Source: Gnetum montanum (lineage: Eukaryota > Streptophyta > Gnetopsida > Gnetales > Gnetaceae). Taken from it: a DNA stretch of 64,000 bases. The notes beneath the pieces are model-generated. The model made no database searches. It had not been told where the DNA came from and was given only the letters and a program-made list of their open reading frames with translations. Positions 33,618 to 45,080 of this stretch are shown in pieces; the first letter of the stretch is position 1, and each line of letters begins with the position of its first letter. The position numbers were made by a program, and so were the translations under genes. The DNA is taken from positions 245,891 through 309,890 of the forward strand of contig MNCI01023529.1 of the NCBI GenBank assembly GCA_015680685.1, read 5' to 3'.

Positions 33618-35079
33618 TGAAACACCATAAAATTTTGTATGTTATAGCCAATTTCCATCATGTAGCTTTAACCCCATGAAACCTAAGGAAAAACTACATT
33701 GTAAATGTGAGGATTGTAACCCATGGAGGGCAATCTCACATATCCCATATTTTTGGGGTTGAAAATGCCTCATAAGTGGTCAAAGCCTTATTCCCCAAGT
33801 GAAAAACGTTACATAGTGTCTATATTTGGGCTTTGGGGAGGGGTATTCAAAAATGACAATTTGATGGATTTTATGGATGTTATACATTTTTCTACCTTGG
33901 AAATACTTGTAGGGGGTAAATCTTACCTACCCCTAGCATGGAGGAATGAGGGGATTTTCCCTCAGCATGGAAACTTTTCCCCTAGTGTGAAAACTACATG
34001 CCCCCATCATGGAAGCCACAAGAGCCAAATTTCATTACTCCATGCACTCTAATGTTGACCAACCACTTTTGGAAGGATGACAAAAGGCTTAGCATGGGAG
34101 ATCTATCTTCAATGTGGAAAGTGTACCCCCAATACTACTTATAGTAAATGGAATGGCCATTGGGGGAAAGCACTTACTATATATGGTAACCCCTCAAATT
34201 TGGGCACCCATCTCACCTCTACAAGGTAGAAATTTGCAGAAATTTGGCAACCAAATTATAGCCAAATTAAAGCCATTTTGTAGCATCATTCATGTCCTAA
34301 GACCTATAAAAACCAACCTCAAACACCATTTACAAGTTCCACACTTTTGCAATCTGATACTCTTGGCATTAGTTTCACAATCTTGAGACTATTCAATAAT
34401 TTTTCATGATCAGCAATTTGTTCATAGTTCCACACTTGGGCATTTTCAAGCACTCAAGAGGTCTTGCAAGTTCTGGCACTTGCATTCTCTTGAACCCCAA
34501 CATCAAAGTATTGTAACCCTGCAAACCTCCTTTTGCAATCCCCTTAAGACTTGTGGGTTTTTGGTGTTAATGCTACATTCTTGAAGATCCCAACCCCTAG
34601 CATGAAGTACTTTGGTAGCTAGATTTTCTATGTTTCTCTCCCCCAACAATGATCCAATTTGCAAATTTGTGGTTATTGTAGAGAAGGTTTGAAAGCATTA
34701 GGAGTGGCTTAGCATGTGGATTGTGGAGTATATTGCATCAGCTTCAATAGGCTTTGAACTCTTGCACCAATAAACCCATTTTTCTCTCATGATAATTTCT
34801 TGTACACATTTTTAGAACTCATTCTTTATTGTTTTGAATAAATTTTTATAGTTTCATTTTTTGTGCAATTTTCTTTTGTATTTAATTTCATATATATGTA
34901 ATTTTTTGCATTATATTTTCTCAACTTTCCATTTTGTAATTCGTAAGTCCTTAGTTAATCTACCAGATAAAATAGGGTACTCCAAATCCCATTTTTCTAG
35001 AGGTCCTAGGGATTCAGGGTTGAGGCTGCTACATCAAATCCATTAGTTCTTCCAATGATCAATTTTTTTAGTTGCGACA
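33618..35079 (+). repeat. Element F: 3' LTR
   Basis: 1462 bp, TGAAACACCAT to GTTGCGACA, homologous along its full length to 8013-9510. It is followed directly by the GATAT duplication at 35080-35084. Confidence 0.87.
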
Positions 35080-35084
35080 GATAT
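35080..35084. other. Target site duplication of element F, right copy (GATAT)
   Basis: Matches 8008-8012. Element D sequence resumes directly after it on the - strand. Confidence 0.85.
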
Positions 35085-38000
35085 GACCAAGAAAAGGTTG
35101 TTGGCCATTTGTTGACCACCTTCAACAACTTCTCTTTCTGTTCAAAAGCAAGGTTGGCATTGATTATTACCAACTTGCCATTTTTTAGAAAAGCATATTC
35201 CATGTCTGCAGGTAGAGTTTTCAACTCTAGGGTCTCCAATTCATCCATTCCTTCAACATAGGCACTCATTAAGCTCTCAGTTGGTTCCATACAAAGTGTG
35301 CTACTTTTAGAATTAGTTGTCAACCACTGGGTGCCCTCCTATTTTGTGGCTATTTCATACATGCATCTTTAAATTTCTATCTTGTTTGCACACTATTTGC
35401 ATGCTATGATGGATGTACTTTTGATGGTCCATAGTTTTTTGCACACAGTTATACCCCGTATCACTGTATGCGATGCATGGAACTCTCTTCTTCTTAATTT
35501 TTCCAAATGCATTTTCCTTGAAAATCTCCAAGGAAAAGTCTTTGATGCTCAGTTGTGCATTAATAGTACTTATCCAAGCCCTTCCCATGATGATTGGGAA
35601 TTTCCCCTTATAATTATCAACTTTGATCACTATGAAGTTAGCAAGATGGGACCATCCATAGATGGTGGTCATAATGTCCTCCACTAACCCTAGGGGAATA
35701 GTGATGGACTAGTCTACCAACTCAAGATGGATGTTACTTTTCTTAAGTGGAGGTAGGTTCCAAGCTTTGTACATCTCATGTGAAATTAGATTAATGCATG
35801 GCTCATTCCAAATGATTTGAAAATATATTAAGGAACTCCTAGGATCAAATCTATTCCTTGGAAGGTAGCTAGCCTTCATCTAATCAGTTACCACATGGCT
35901 TAGCATGATGGTATGCACCTTTGGAGGCATGTGTTTTGAAGGGAAGTCAAATGGAGTGAATGGATAGGCTGAGGGAGAAATAGGGTTATTAGCCACATAA
36001 TTTTGTAAGGGTTTTGTAGGATTATTGGTTTGGAAGAATGGTCTTTTTCAGAATTTGGTTTCTAAGCCACTCGAAAGAGGGGCTAGTTATATGTTAATAG
36101 CCTTACTGGCATTATGTTATTATAGTTGTGCTAGAATCTCACCCTGCATTGATGGAGTATATGGTAATTAAGTTGAGGGTAGAAGGACATGTGTAGAAGG
36201 ATGAAGAGGTTAAGAGGAAATGGGGATTCCCCTCTTGGAGATAGAGATTGAGCTCTATAGTACTTAGCAAGGTAGTAGTGATGCTGGAATGAAGCATGAT
36301 TAGAAAATTCATGCAAGGAAATGGGCTACTGAACATAGTACCCATATAGATTAGGCTATTGGTAAGGGTACTACTACCTTGATGGTGGCATCCCCCATGA
36401 CTGTGGGTGCTACCACTAATGGTACTACTCATAAGGTTATGGTGGAGCTATAATTAGATAATTAGCTTGTTTTTAGTGGAACTACCTTGGATTACCTTGT
36501 GGATAAGGCAATCTTCTGGGTGCATGCCTTCTTACTAGTCTAGGATTTATAGCATACACCCTAGACTCCTGCAAGTGTGACATAGTGGATCAACATCCCT
36601 TAGGATGTTTATATTGGTAGATGTCGCATCCACCATCATCATCTATTTCAAATTCCACAACCTTCTCTACTACAACAGCCTTGCCCTTACCCCTTTGGTG
36701 GGCACATCAACTTCCTTTCTTCTCCTACAATCATGATCACTACTTTGCACTTTGGATGCCTCTACTATTTTTAGAGTAGTTTGAAAATTTTCATCCAAAG
36801 AGTCCCATATTTTTGTACCTTAGCCAAAATTTTGGAGATAGATTTTTGAATTGGCAAGGTCTTTCATTGCACCATCTCATCAAGTGGTTCCTCCTCATTT
36901 TCACAAAATTGGACCTCCCTTTTTCTGATAGAAGGTTCTTGATTGTATTTTGTTGCACTTTTCCATTTTCTCAACTCTCCTTCTTTCTTGGAAACCTGCT
37001 CTATTAGCCTTTGAATCTGATGGAGCATTAATTTTGAAAGTCTCCCTTGGGCATAGATCCCAAGAGTTCTCGTAATTTCTGTACAAAGCCCATCTATGAT
37101 ATGGTGAAGTTGCTCCCTTTGAGAATAACCATGGTTAAGACATCAATGCAAAAGAGAATAGTACCTACCTAACTACATCCAAGGGTTCATGTATTCCTTA
37201 TTTCCAACCTTGGATCTACTTTCTCAGGTTAGACACTCAAGAGTACATTTGATACTTATCATTGAAGAGCTCAAGCATCGTACTCTATTTACAGATTGAT
37301 TCTAGCTCCAAAGACCAATACCAACTTTTAGCTTCTTTAATGAGGGTCTGTGGGAATAACTTTAATTTCTTCCATTTATTTTCCATGTTTTGTAAGGCAT
37401 ACACATCATGAAAGGCTTAAAGATGGTTTTGCAAATTTGAGTTGGTTCCCCCTTAGAACTTTGGGATATTATTCATATCCAATCACTTAATTCTACTATC
37501 TTTCACGTGTCTTGTCAGAATTCTCATTTCCTCTACAATATTTAACATTTTTTGAGTTGCAAGAAAAGGCTTATCATAGTCATAGCCTCTATGATGGCCA
37601 TGATGCCTATGATTTCCTTTGCTATCCATTCTTTCATGGTGGCAAGCCTCCCTTGATTGTTGACACCGTTGATCTTGATGAGTTTAATGGACCCTACAAT
37701 CATCTTTGTTCCATTGATCACCTCCATCATGGTCATTTCCTCTATAGCTTCGATTTTAGCTAGAGGAGGAAGAAGAGGATGATGAAGGTAAAGAGGAAGG
37801 AGAACTAGCACTATGGTGCCTATCACCTCCTCATTGATGGTCATGGTCACAATCATCATCATGATGCTTGCCCTCATCCCTACCATGACTTCCACCTTTG
37901 TATCCCCATTGATCATGGGACTTGTTCTTGCCTAAACCAAGATTGTTTATAGTGAACTATAAATTTTGGTTCATGTTCCCTTCATTGAAACTAAGAGAGG

Positions 38001-38094
38001 ACAATCAGTAAAATCAGAACCCCCATAGAAGGGGTCCTCATTATCTTTTTGGCCTACTAGGAATAAGGGGTTATTAAACCATTTCCCATTCATA
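35085..38094 (-). pseudogene. Element D: gag and protease (Athila-like), 5' half
   Basis: The - strand from about 38094 (MNGKWFNNPLF) reads a broken gag whose parts align with B: tail words around 37100-36800, the YDDDGGCDIY-like cluster near 36620, and a Pro/Tyr-rich stretch near 36480-36140. The protease is clearest at 35720-35360: TTIYGWSHLANFIVIKVDN, GKFPIIMGRAWISTINAQL, KKKRVPCIAYSDTG. Next comes the protease-RT linker typical of Athila (LETLELKTLPADMEYAFLKN, LLKVVNKWPTTFSWSYL), which is cut at 35085 by element F. RT continues at 8007 downward. The active-site DSG region near 35790 is decayed. Frameshifts are more frequent than in B, so this copy is older. Confidence 0.82.
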
Positions 38095-38189
38095 GCTTCA
38101 TAGCACTTCTCCTATTACTAATTAATTTTATGTTGTTCTTCAGTGATAATCCTTGGAGTATGAAGTGCAAGTGTATGACTAAGTGTAAC
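38095..38189 (-). other. Element D: leader between 5' LTR and gag
   Basis: The words ATCCTTGGA are shared with the C leader, but the primer site itself is not recognisable here. Confidence 0.4.
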
Positions 38190-38891
38190 TGATGCATATG
38201 ATTTTTATCATTTTTATCTTTTATGAATTAAGTTGCCTAATGAACAAGAATAAAGAATAAATTAATCAAATGTTCAACTAATCTAATAAGTAGCTATCAC
38301 TTAATCAATCCTAACATAAGCATCCATTCCCACTTTCCATATACATCTTGAACATGTATAGCATTACTAGGTTACTAAATGTTAAGAATTACTGGGATTG
38401 CCAAGTGTTAAACATATAATCAAAGTGGTCATACTTATGTTTACTATTTAATCAATATTAATTAATTACATTACTTAAAAACATTAAATTAAATTTCATG
38501 AATATTAAATGCATAAAGAAATAATTAATCTAATCCAAGTGCTACAATGTTTGATCAAGAGAGCTCGTATTTATTTCCATTCACACTGAGGTGCTCAAAT
38601 ACATCAGTGCTTGAATAAAGATCCATATACTCTTTTGACTCTTACTATGGGCACTCAGAAAATAGTCTAACTTTCAAATGGAAAAACTACAAGTGCTTCA
38701 CTATAACTATGAAAAGATTGCCATAAATGTGGTGGATAGGCACACATTTATAGGTGAAAATAGGATGCCCCATCAATGGGTACACATTAATGGGTCAAAC
38801 CCTGCATCAACACAATCACGTCAATGAGATCCCATCGACAGGGTTGTGTCAATAGCATCCCATCAATGTGGTCCAATGATGTGACTCATCA
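38190..38891 (-). repeat. Element D: 5' LTR, diverged member of the TGATGAG family
   Basis: It ends GTGACTCATCA on the + strand (element-sense TGATGAGTCAC). The body aligns with the B LTRs through words such as AGCATCCATTCCCACTT, AATGTTAAGAATTACTGGGATT and GGGCACTCAGAAAATA. The left boundary (TGATGCATATG at 38190) is uncertain. Its U3 differs: no GATATC palindrome, instead repeats of CCCATCAATGGG type at about 38765-38880. A TTTATAGG word near 38740 gives a TATA box on the - strand. Confidence 0.7.
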
Positions 38892-40189
38892 AAAATGAGA
38901 AAAATGAAAGGATTCAAAAAGGCAATGAATGCAAATAGTCAAGTAGAGCTAAGCTCCAAAAGGAAGAAGGTATTTATGAAATAGGGAGATTGAGCACTAG
39001 GGATAGATGTGAAAATAGAAGAAGAGAAGAATATTCTATAACTTCTTGGCTTCTATTTTACAAGCTTAAGTGATTGAAGTTTGCCTTGTATTAATATTGG
39101 TTTTAAAGGAAAAGACAATAGTTTCATACCGGTTGATTTTCCTTTAAAATTTGAACCTCATCCATTACTTGATATTGTTGCCTTTGTATTATTTTTAAAC
39201 CAAATCTGGTTTTTACAAACCAAGTAAGAGGAGGTTAAAGTCAATCTCTATCTTAACTAGAACTTCTATTGATAACTTCCATCAGATAAGATGATTTAGT
39301 GCATAGAATTGTTGGAGGAGTTATACTTAAGGTATGGGTAGATAAGCTCGTGCAAGTAGTCGTTCATCTTGAAGACAAAATTTGAACCTCTCTCCAAAGC
39401 TAAGTGATCTTTAGTTAATTTTTCTCTCTATTTTTCTATTGGTGTGATGTGTGTGTGTGTGACTTCAGTTGCCATTTTCAAATAGCTTATATGAAGGTGA
39501 TGTCAACCATTATGAAATTTTTTTAAGTACTAATCATTACTAATATTTAGTTTGCTTCAATATCATTTTATTTTAATAGCTTGATACTAATGATATGAAC
39601 ACTAATCTCTATTTTATGTTTAAACCTACTTTGAAGTTACTATTATTATAGTGTTTGCAATATATATTTTTTTGCATACTTAGTAGTAAAGTTTGTCCTA
39701 ATATTTATTTATGTCCAATTCTAGTTTACTTAACTTTGTAAAATCTTTTAAGAAACTGAATGCATTGACATACTATTTTAAATTATTTTAGTCTTGTAAT
39801 TTATTTGCATCACAAAAGTAGTTTTCTTTGAGCATACTTTAGTAACAATATTTAATTTTATAGTTTATCAATAATTTGCTATTGACTATATCTATTATTT
39901 TATGTTTTATATGGAAAAATCTATGTTATTATACTACTAAACCCTTTTGAACCAACTAACATTATTAATTATTACTTTTGTAATAATCATAGAAAACATT
40001 TTATCTCTAAATTAATCTCATGTCTAGTTCCATTTGAAATTAAAAACACCACATTCACTTTATCATCTAAGACTATTTTCGAGTTTGGTGCTCATATGGG
40101 AGGTGCCCTAGGAAATATTCTCCTAAAATATGTTTTCAAAAGGTGTTGTTTATAATCCAAAAATCATGCATGAAAAATAGTGTTAATAT
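38892..40189. other. AT-rich region outside D, nothing recognised
   Basis: Very AT-rich with short chance frames. A (TG)n run lies near 39445-39460. I see no gene or element end. Confidence 0.4.
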
Positions 40190-41110
40190 AAATAAGACAA
40201 ATAATTTTGTTCTTCCTAATGATATGTATGAGTCACTGGTTACAATTTGTGTTCATTCAAATCTTAGATTACATACCTTGTAATTAAAGTTTCACTTTTC
40301 AGTTAAATGATGTGATGTGAAAAAAATACCAATATTTAAGTCATTCATGCTAGGTATTATTCTTATTTTCTCTACTTGTTAAGCTAGGTGATGCTTCAAT
40401 GATACAACATATCCTTGATACAGGGTCATTTATACATAAACATACAATGTTAATTATTCAAAAATAAAAACCAAATTTTGATTTCTAATTTGAAGAATAC
40501 TTTAAAGTTTCATGTTTTTTTTAACTATATAATATTTTTTTAATTTCTCAAAGAGATAAGTAGGAAATTATTAGTTTTCTATTACGCATATAGAATTTAT
40601 TTCCATACTATTTGGTTCTCATAGACATTTTTTATAATGAAATCAAACTTCTTAATCATAAAAAATAATTAGTATTGCAAGTACATGGAAAGACTTATGT
40701 ACAACCAATTATATATTACAATCTTCCTAATTTTTATCATTGTGAAGGATGTTTATTTAATATTTGTTCTTTTAAGCTCTTAAAAAAGGATGCAAAGGAA
40801 AGGAAAAAATGTGTTGATGTTAATGATAGGAAAAAAAATATAAAGCTAAACATATACAAAATTAAGTTAATGTCAATGATAAAATTGATCAATTTAGACA
40901 GATAGCTCATAAAAATCATTTTTCTTTATTTAATAAGATTATTATCAACCTAAAGATTAAAATTTTTGTTAAGTAGGCTTTAGAAAATTCTAAAGAATCT
41001 CAATGTAAGATCAATCGTAATGGATAACATGTACTATCATTTTCTATCAAATCTTCCTCTCTTATAAAAGTTAGTATTTTGTTAAAGCTTTCTATTGCTA
41101 CATCGAATCC
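40190..41110 (+). repeat. AT-rich duplicated segment, copy 1
   Basis: It aligns with 42348-43372 in the same orientation: GTTCATTCAAAT.TTAGATTAC, CAGTTAAATGAT.TGATG, GGATCATTTATACATAA. One frame at 40675-40905 contains LPNFYHCEGC followed by a Lys-rich run, which faintly recalls the LP.FC..C zinc-finger entry of plant LINE ORF1 proteins. The resemblance is weak and the segment is broken, so it is left unclassified. Confidence 0.5.
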
Positions 41111-42347
41111 TTTTGATATTTTAAGATCAGGCATAGATATTACAAGTGATGTAAATGTTATTTAGACTAGGACTATCCTTTCTACTAACATTTAATTTTC
41201 TTTTATTGATTTTTCAAGGTATCAATTATGAGGCTAGACATCTAAGTTAACATTCATGAAATTGAAAAGTTAATTTTGTACATGTTTTTTAGTGTTTTCT
41301 ACTTAGTAATTAAGCATGTTATGTAATTTAATTTTTTATTAATATTTTTTGGGGCATAACACCCCTTCATATTGATAATATCTTCTAGTATATATATATA
41401 ATCAAAGGGGGTGTTGAAACCTAAAAGAATAAATATAAGTACATTATGACTCAAACTAACAACCTTTTGCTTAATAAGATAATGTGCTAACCACATGAGA
41501 CACATATATTTGATAAGTATGTATAGAATCAAGTTTTATGTCAATAAAGAGAACATAGCTCAACTAGTGAATCTATTTCTTTATAGAAAACTAGTAAGTT
41601 TGGGGATGTTGGAACCCCGAAATAATTATATTATAAGTATACCTCAAGATATATAATTGAATTAAAGCTTGATAGCTTAACATTATCTACAAGATTCAAA
41701 CCTATGAATTGAAGCTTTCAAATCAATAGTCTTAGCATTAGGCTAATACCTCATGTTAAAAAGAAGTAGTAAGTGTTCTAAAGACATTGATATGTTCTAC
41801 TAAGGTATTATGCTCACTTTATAATCTTAGGATACATATAATCATAGTAATAACTTTGATAACCTCTAAATTTCAATTCTAAGAAACCACATTAAAATTA
41901 AACTAAAATTAAAATATAAATTAATGTAGTTGTATCATCCATAGCTTGCATTTTTTTTCTTTATAAGATATTTCAAATCACACTAGATTCATCATTGGTT
42001 GTAATAAAATATAACCTAATCTAACTTTGACATTCATCTTAACTTAGTACATTGATCTTATATAATGTTATAGTTAGTAGTTTAATATTTCTTTTGCTTT
42101 AAATATATGATATAAAATTTATTTTTACTTTATCATGAGACATCATTAAAAGTTTCATTATCAAAATTGATATCTATAGTATTATCATTATCCTATGATG
42201 AATTCTAAATTACTTCTAGCTTCTTATACTGATGTTGAAATTTTTTCTTCTTTTATTGATGCAGAAATTTTTATTGATTCTCAGAATGAAGATTTATAAG
42301 CTAGAAAATAGAAATTTGTGATGCCTTATTCTAGTCGTGATGTTGCA
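41111..42347. other. AT-rich spacer between the duplicated segments
   Basis: No coding potential. Two blocks starting TGTTGAAACC (about 41412) and TGTTGGAACC (about 41609) share words such as AAGTA and a stretch of the type GCTAA.ACC.CATG, and look like decayed repeat ends. A (TA)n run lies near 41389-41400. Confidence 0.35.
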
Positions 42348-43372
42348 AATAAGACATCTTATTTTGTTATTTCTAATTATGTATATGATTTATTACTTGC
42401 TAATCTTACATGATGATATATGTTCATTCAAATTTTAGATTACCTACCCCATAATCAAAATTTTTCTTTGCAGTTAAATGATATGATGCAAAAGCACAAT
42501 ATTCAAGTTGTTCATGCTAGATAATATTCTTATTTTTTTCTAATTCTTAAGCTAGGTAACTCATTGATTGTGTATCATTCCCTAGATATAGGATCATTTA
42601 TACATAAGATATAGTATTAACCATTCGTAAGTGGATACAAGATTTTAATGTTCAATATGAAGAATATTATAAAATTCTATTTTTTTAAGGTATTTAATAT
42701 TCTATTGAATTTTTAAAGAGCTAAAAAACAAATTGTTAGTCTTCTTAGTTTTATTAAGCATATAAAATCTATTCTAATATCATACGATTGTCATAGATGT
42801 TTTTTTGTCTAAATCATTCTTAATTGTTAAAAAATTTGGTATTACAAATAAGATAGAAAGAATTTCCAATTAATAACTTATATATTATAATCATCATAAT
42901 TTTAAATTTTATCATCACGAAGGATATTATTTTAATTTTTTTATTTTTTTTACTCAAAAAAACCTAAGGAAAAGAAAAAATGTGTTGAATTAGGGGGAAA
43001 AATTGAAGTTGAGAATGTAAAAAATTAACTTAATGTTAATGATAAGAGTAGTTAAATGATAATAGAGAAATTACATAAGAAAAAAGATATTATAAATATT
43101 TTTTCTTATACTATAATAAGTATTGATTGGTCTAGACAAATAACTTATAAGGCATATTTGTTCTTGTCTAAAAAGAACAATGTTAACTCAAACATTCGAA
43201 CTAATGTTGATAAATGTATTATAGCTAATGGCAAAGATTCTTGGTGTAAGGTTAACTTTAAGTGACAAAGTAATAGTGATGAAAAATATGTGTCAACATC
43301 TTCTTGTGGATCTAGCTTGTCTACAAATGTTAATATTTTGCTACAACTTTCTATTTGTAACATTCTTTAACC
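42348..43372 (+). repeat. AT-rich duplicated segment, copy 2
   Basis: Second copy of 40190-41110, about 2.15 kb downstream in direct orientation, with many substitutions and indels. The Lys-rich stretch KPKEKKKCVEL matches KDAKERKKCVDV of copy 1. Reading frames are broken in both copies. Confidence 0.5.
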
Positions 43373-44103
43373 TAGGCTTATGCTAAAAAGGCATTACATA
43401 AAATGAAAATTGTAAGTTAATAAAATCAATAAATAATTCTATGAAAATGAATAGAAAAAGTTATATACATTTGTGAAAAAACACATAAAAAGGAGTAGAA
43501 GAGATATCAAACATTATAAATTATACAATGATCCCTTTTAAGAAAAACCTACCTTGTACATTAAGGTAATCTAATTAGTTGGCCCTAATGCCTATGAAAA
43601 TAAAACATCTAAATGCTTCAAAAATAACCATCAATGGTAAAATTATTTTGAATCAATAAACTAGTACATGGAATTTCTAAATATTTGGAAAATCTGACAC
43701 TAGATTATGTAAAAATTATTAAGTAGCTTGCTTGCATAGGAAAATACTAATAATTGTATTTAGAACAATTAATCCAGCTTTAAAACCTTAAAGAAATTCT
43801 AGGAAAAGTAAGTAACATAGACTACATCTAGGATAAGCAATTATATTCAAATTTCTTATACCAACCAAAGGATACTAAAAATACAAACAAAATAGATACT
43901 AAAAATTATATAGTTTGCATAGAAATTTTAAATCTCTATATTAACTAATTTTTATTATAAGCATCTTATTAATAGTTAGAGTGATCTTCATTAACATCTA
44001 CATCACCTTATATAAAAATAGAGATAAAGTCAATTGCTATATCTAAGTAGCAAAAATAAATTACATTTATTTCATGGTTATGTTTGATATAGATATCATG
44101 AAC
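43373..44103. other. AT-rich flank left of element C
   Basis: I see nothing recognisable in this stretch. Confidence 0.4.
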
Positions 44104-44906
44104 TGATGAGCAACAAGGTATAGCTATGCTCAACCATACAAATACAAGCATGTATGCATGATCTAGTCGAACTTCACAGATGAACTAGTTGTGGCACCTA
44201 GATAGTTATACGATGATCGCAGTTCGTTGTCTTTCCACCTAGACTAGTAGTAGCTTTGTCACATATGGTTTAGTCTAGAGTGAGGCATATGATATTATCC
44301 TAATCTCTATGTTACTCTTGATAACAGAAAAGATAAATTTATTAAATTAATAATAAGAGAAAACCCTAAATTAGCCTATGGCAATGGTATCCATCCTGAA
44401 CTATCCATACATGTCTTGGACTTCATGGAATTATTGCTGGGTGTGCCAAGTATTCACACTTAAACGCTCATGATTAAGGCATACACATTTTTCTTAATGA
44501 TAGGAAAAATAAATAATAATAAATCAGCTATTAACTAAAGAAGACATTAAATAATTAAAACAATGAAATTAATCTAATGAATGCTACAATGATAAAAGGA
44601 ATCTTGATCTTTATTGTTGATCATGCACATGTCCAAGTACATCACACTTGAACAAAGATGCCATACAATTACAATCATCACACTGTGGGCATGCACTAGG
44701 AATAACTAGTTTGGAAGAAAGAAACTGAAACTAAACTACCAAAAGAAAAGAACTTCTAACTCTCTAATGATCTTATCTCCTCACTGTGCGCCTCAGTGCT
44801 GTATTTATAGGCTAACACAGGGATTACAATATTGTGTATACAATATTGTATCCAGGTTGCAATATTGCGTACCCGATATCGAGGCTTGGCAAACTGTGAT
44901 TCATCG
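44104..44906 (-). repeat. Element C: 3' LTR
   Basis: + strand TGATGAGCAAC to GTGATTCATCG (the terminal CATCA is mutated to CATCG). It is 803 bp and aligns with the A and B LTRs, including CTAGTTGTGGCACCTAGATAG and the palindrome region, where GATATC has partly decayed to CAATATTG. Confidence 0.83.
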
Positions 44907-44915
44907 TACCCCCAT
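44907..44915 (-). promoter_or_regulatory. Element C: polypurine tract
   Basis: Element-sense ATGGGGGTA directly before the 3' LTR, identical to B. Confidence 0.7.
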
Positions 44916-45080
44916 GACTAAATAAAAACTTTTCCTTGAGTTAATACAATGAGAAATGAGCCTCATACAAAACATTATTAAGCTATGGAATTATTGGCTA
45001 TTACATACTAACCATTCTGTAGTATAGGAATATAAAACTTGGACACAAAACACAAAATACAAAATACAAAATGTTGGAAC

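Larger units (their letters stand above)
8013..35079 (+). mobile_element. Element F: giant Tat/Ogre-like LTR retrotransposon with nested B
   Basis: Two LTRs in direct orientation (8013-9510 and 33618-35079) are flanked by a perfect GATAT duplication. Total span is 27.07 kb, or about 20.8 kb after removing nested element B. Order on the + strand: LTR, leader, gag, protease, a roughly 10 kb spacer with an antisense gene and tandem repeats, RT tail, RNase H, integrase, polypurine tract, LTR. Pol words (LKELWELQAILQFICRFIARL) and the size fit the Tat/Ogre lineage. All coding parts are broken. It is inserted in element D. Confidence 0.87.

Noticed and set aside
40675-40905. LINE ORF1 zinc finger
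   Set aside because: Only LPNFYHCEGC resembles the motif; the later Cys/His residues do not fit well and the flanks are unreadable.
44099-44103. Target duplication of element C
   Set aside because: The right end of C is truncated, so the matching copy cannot be located.
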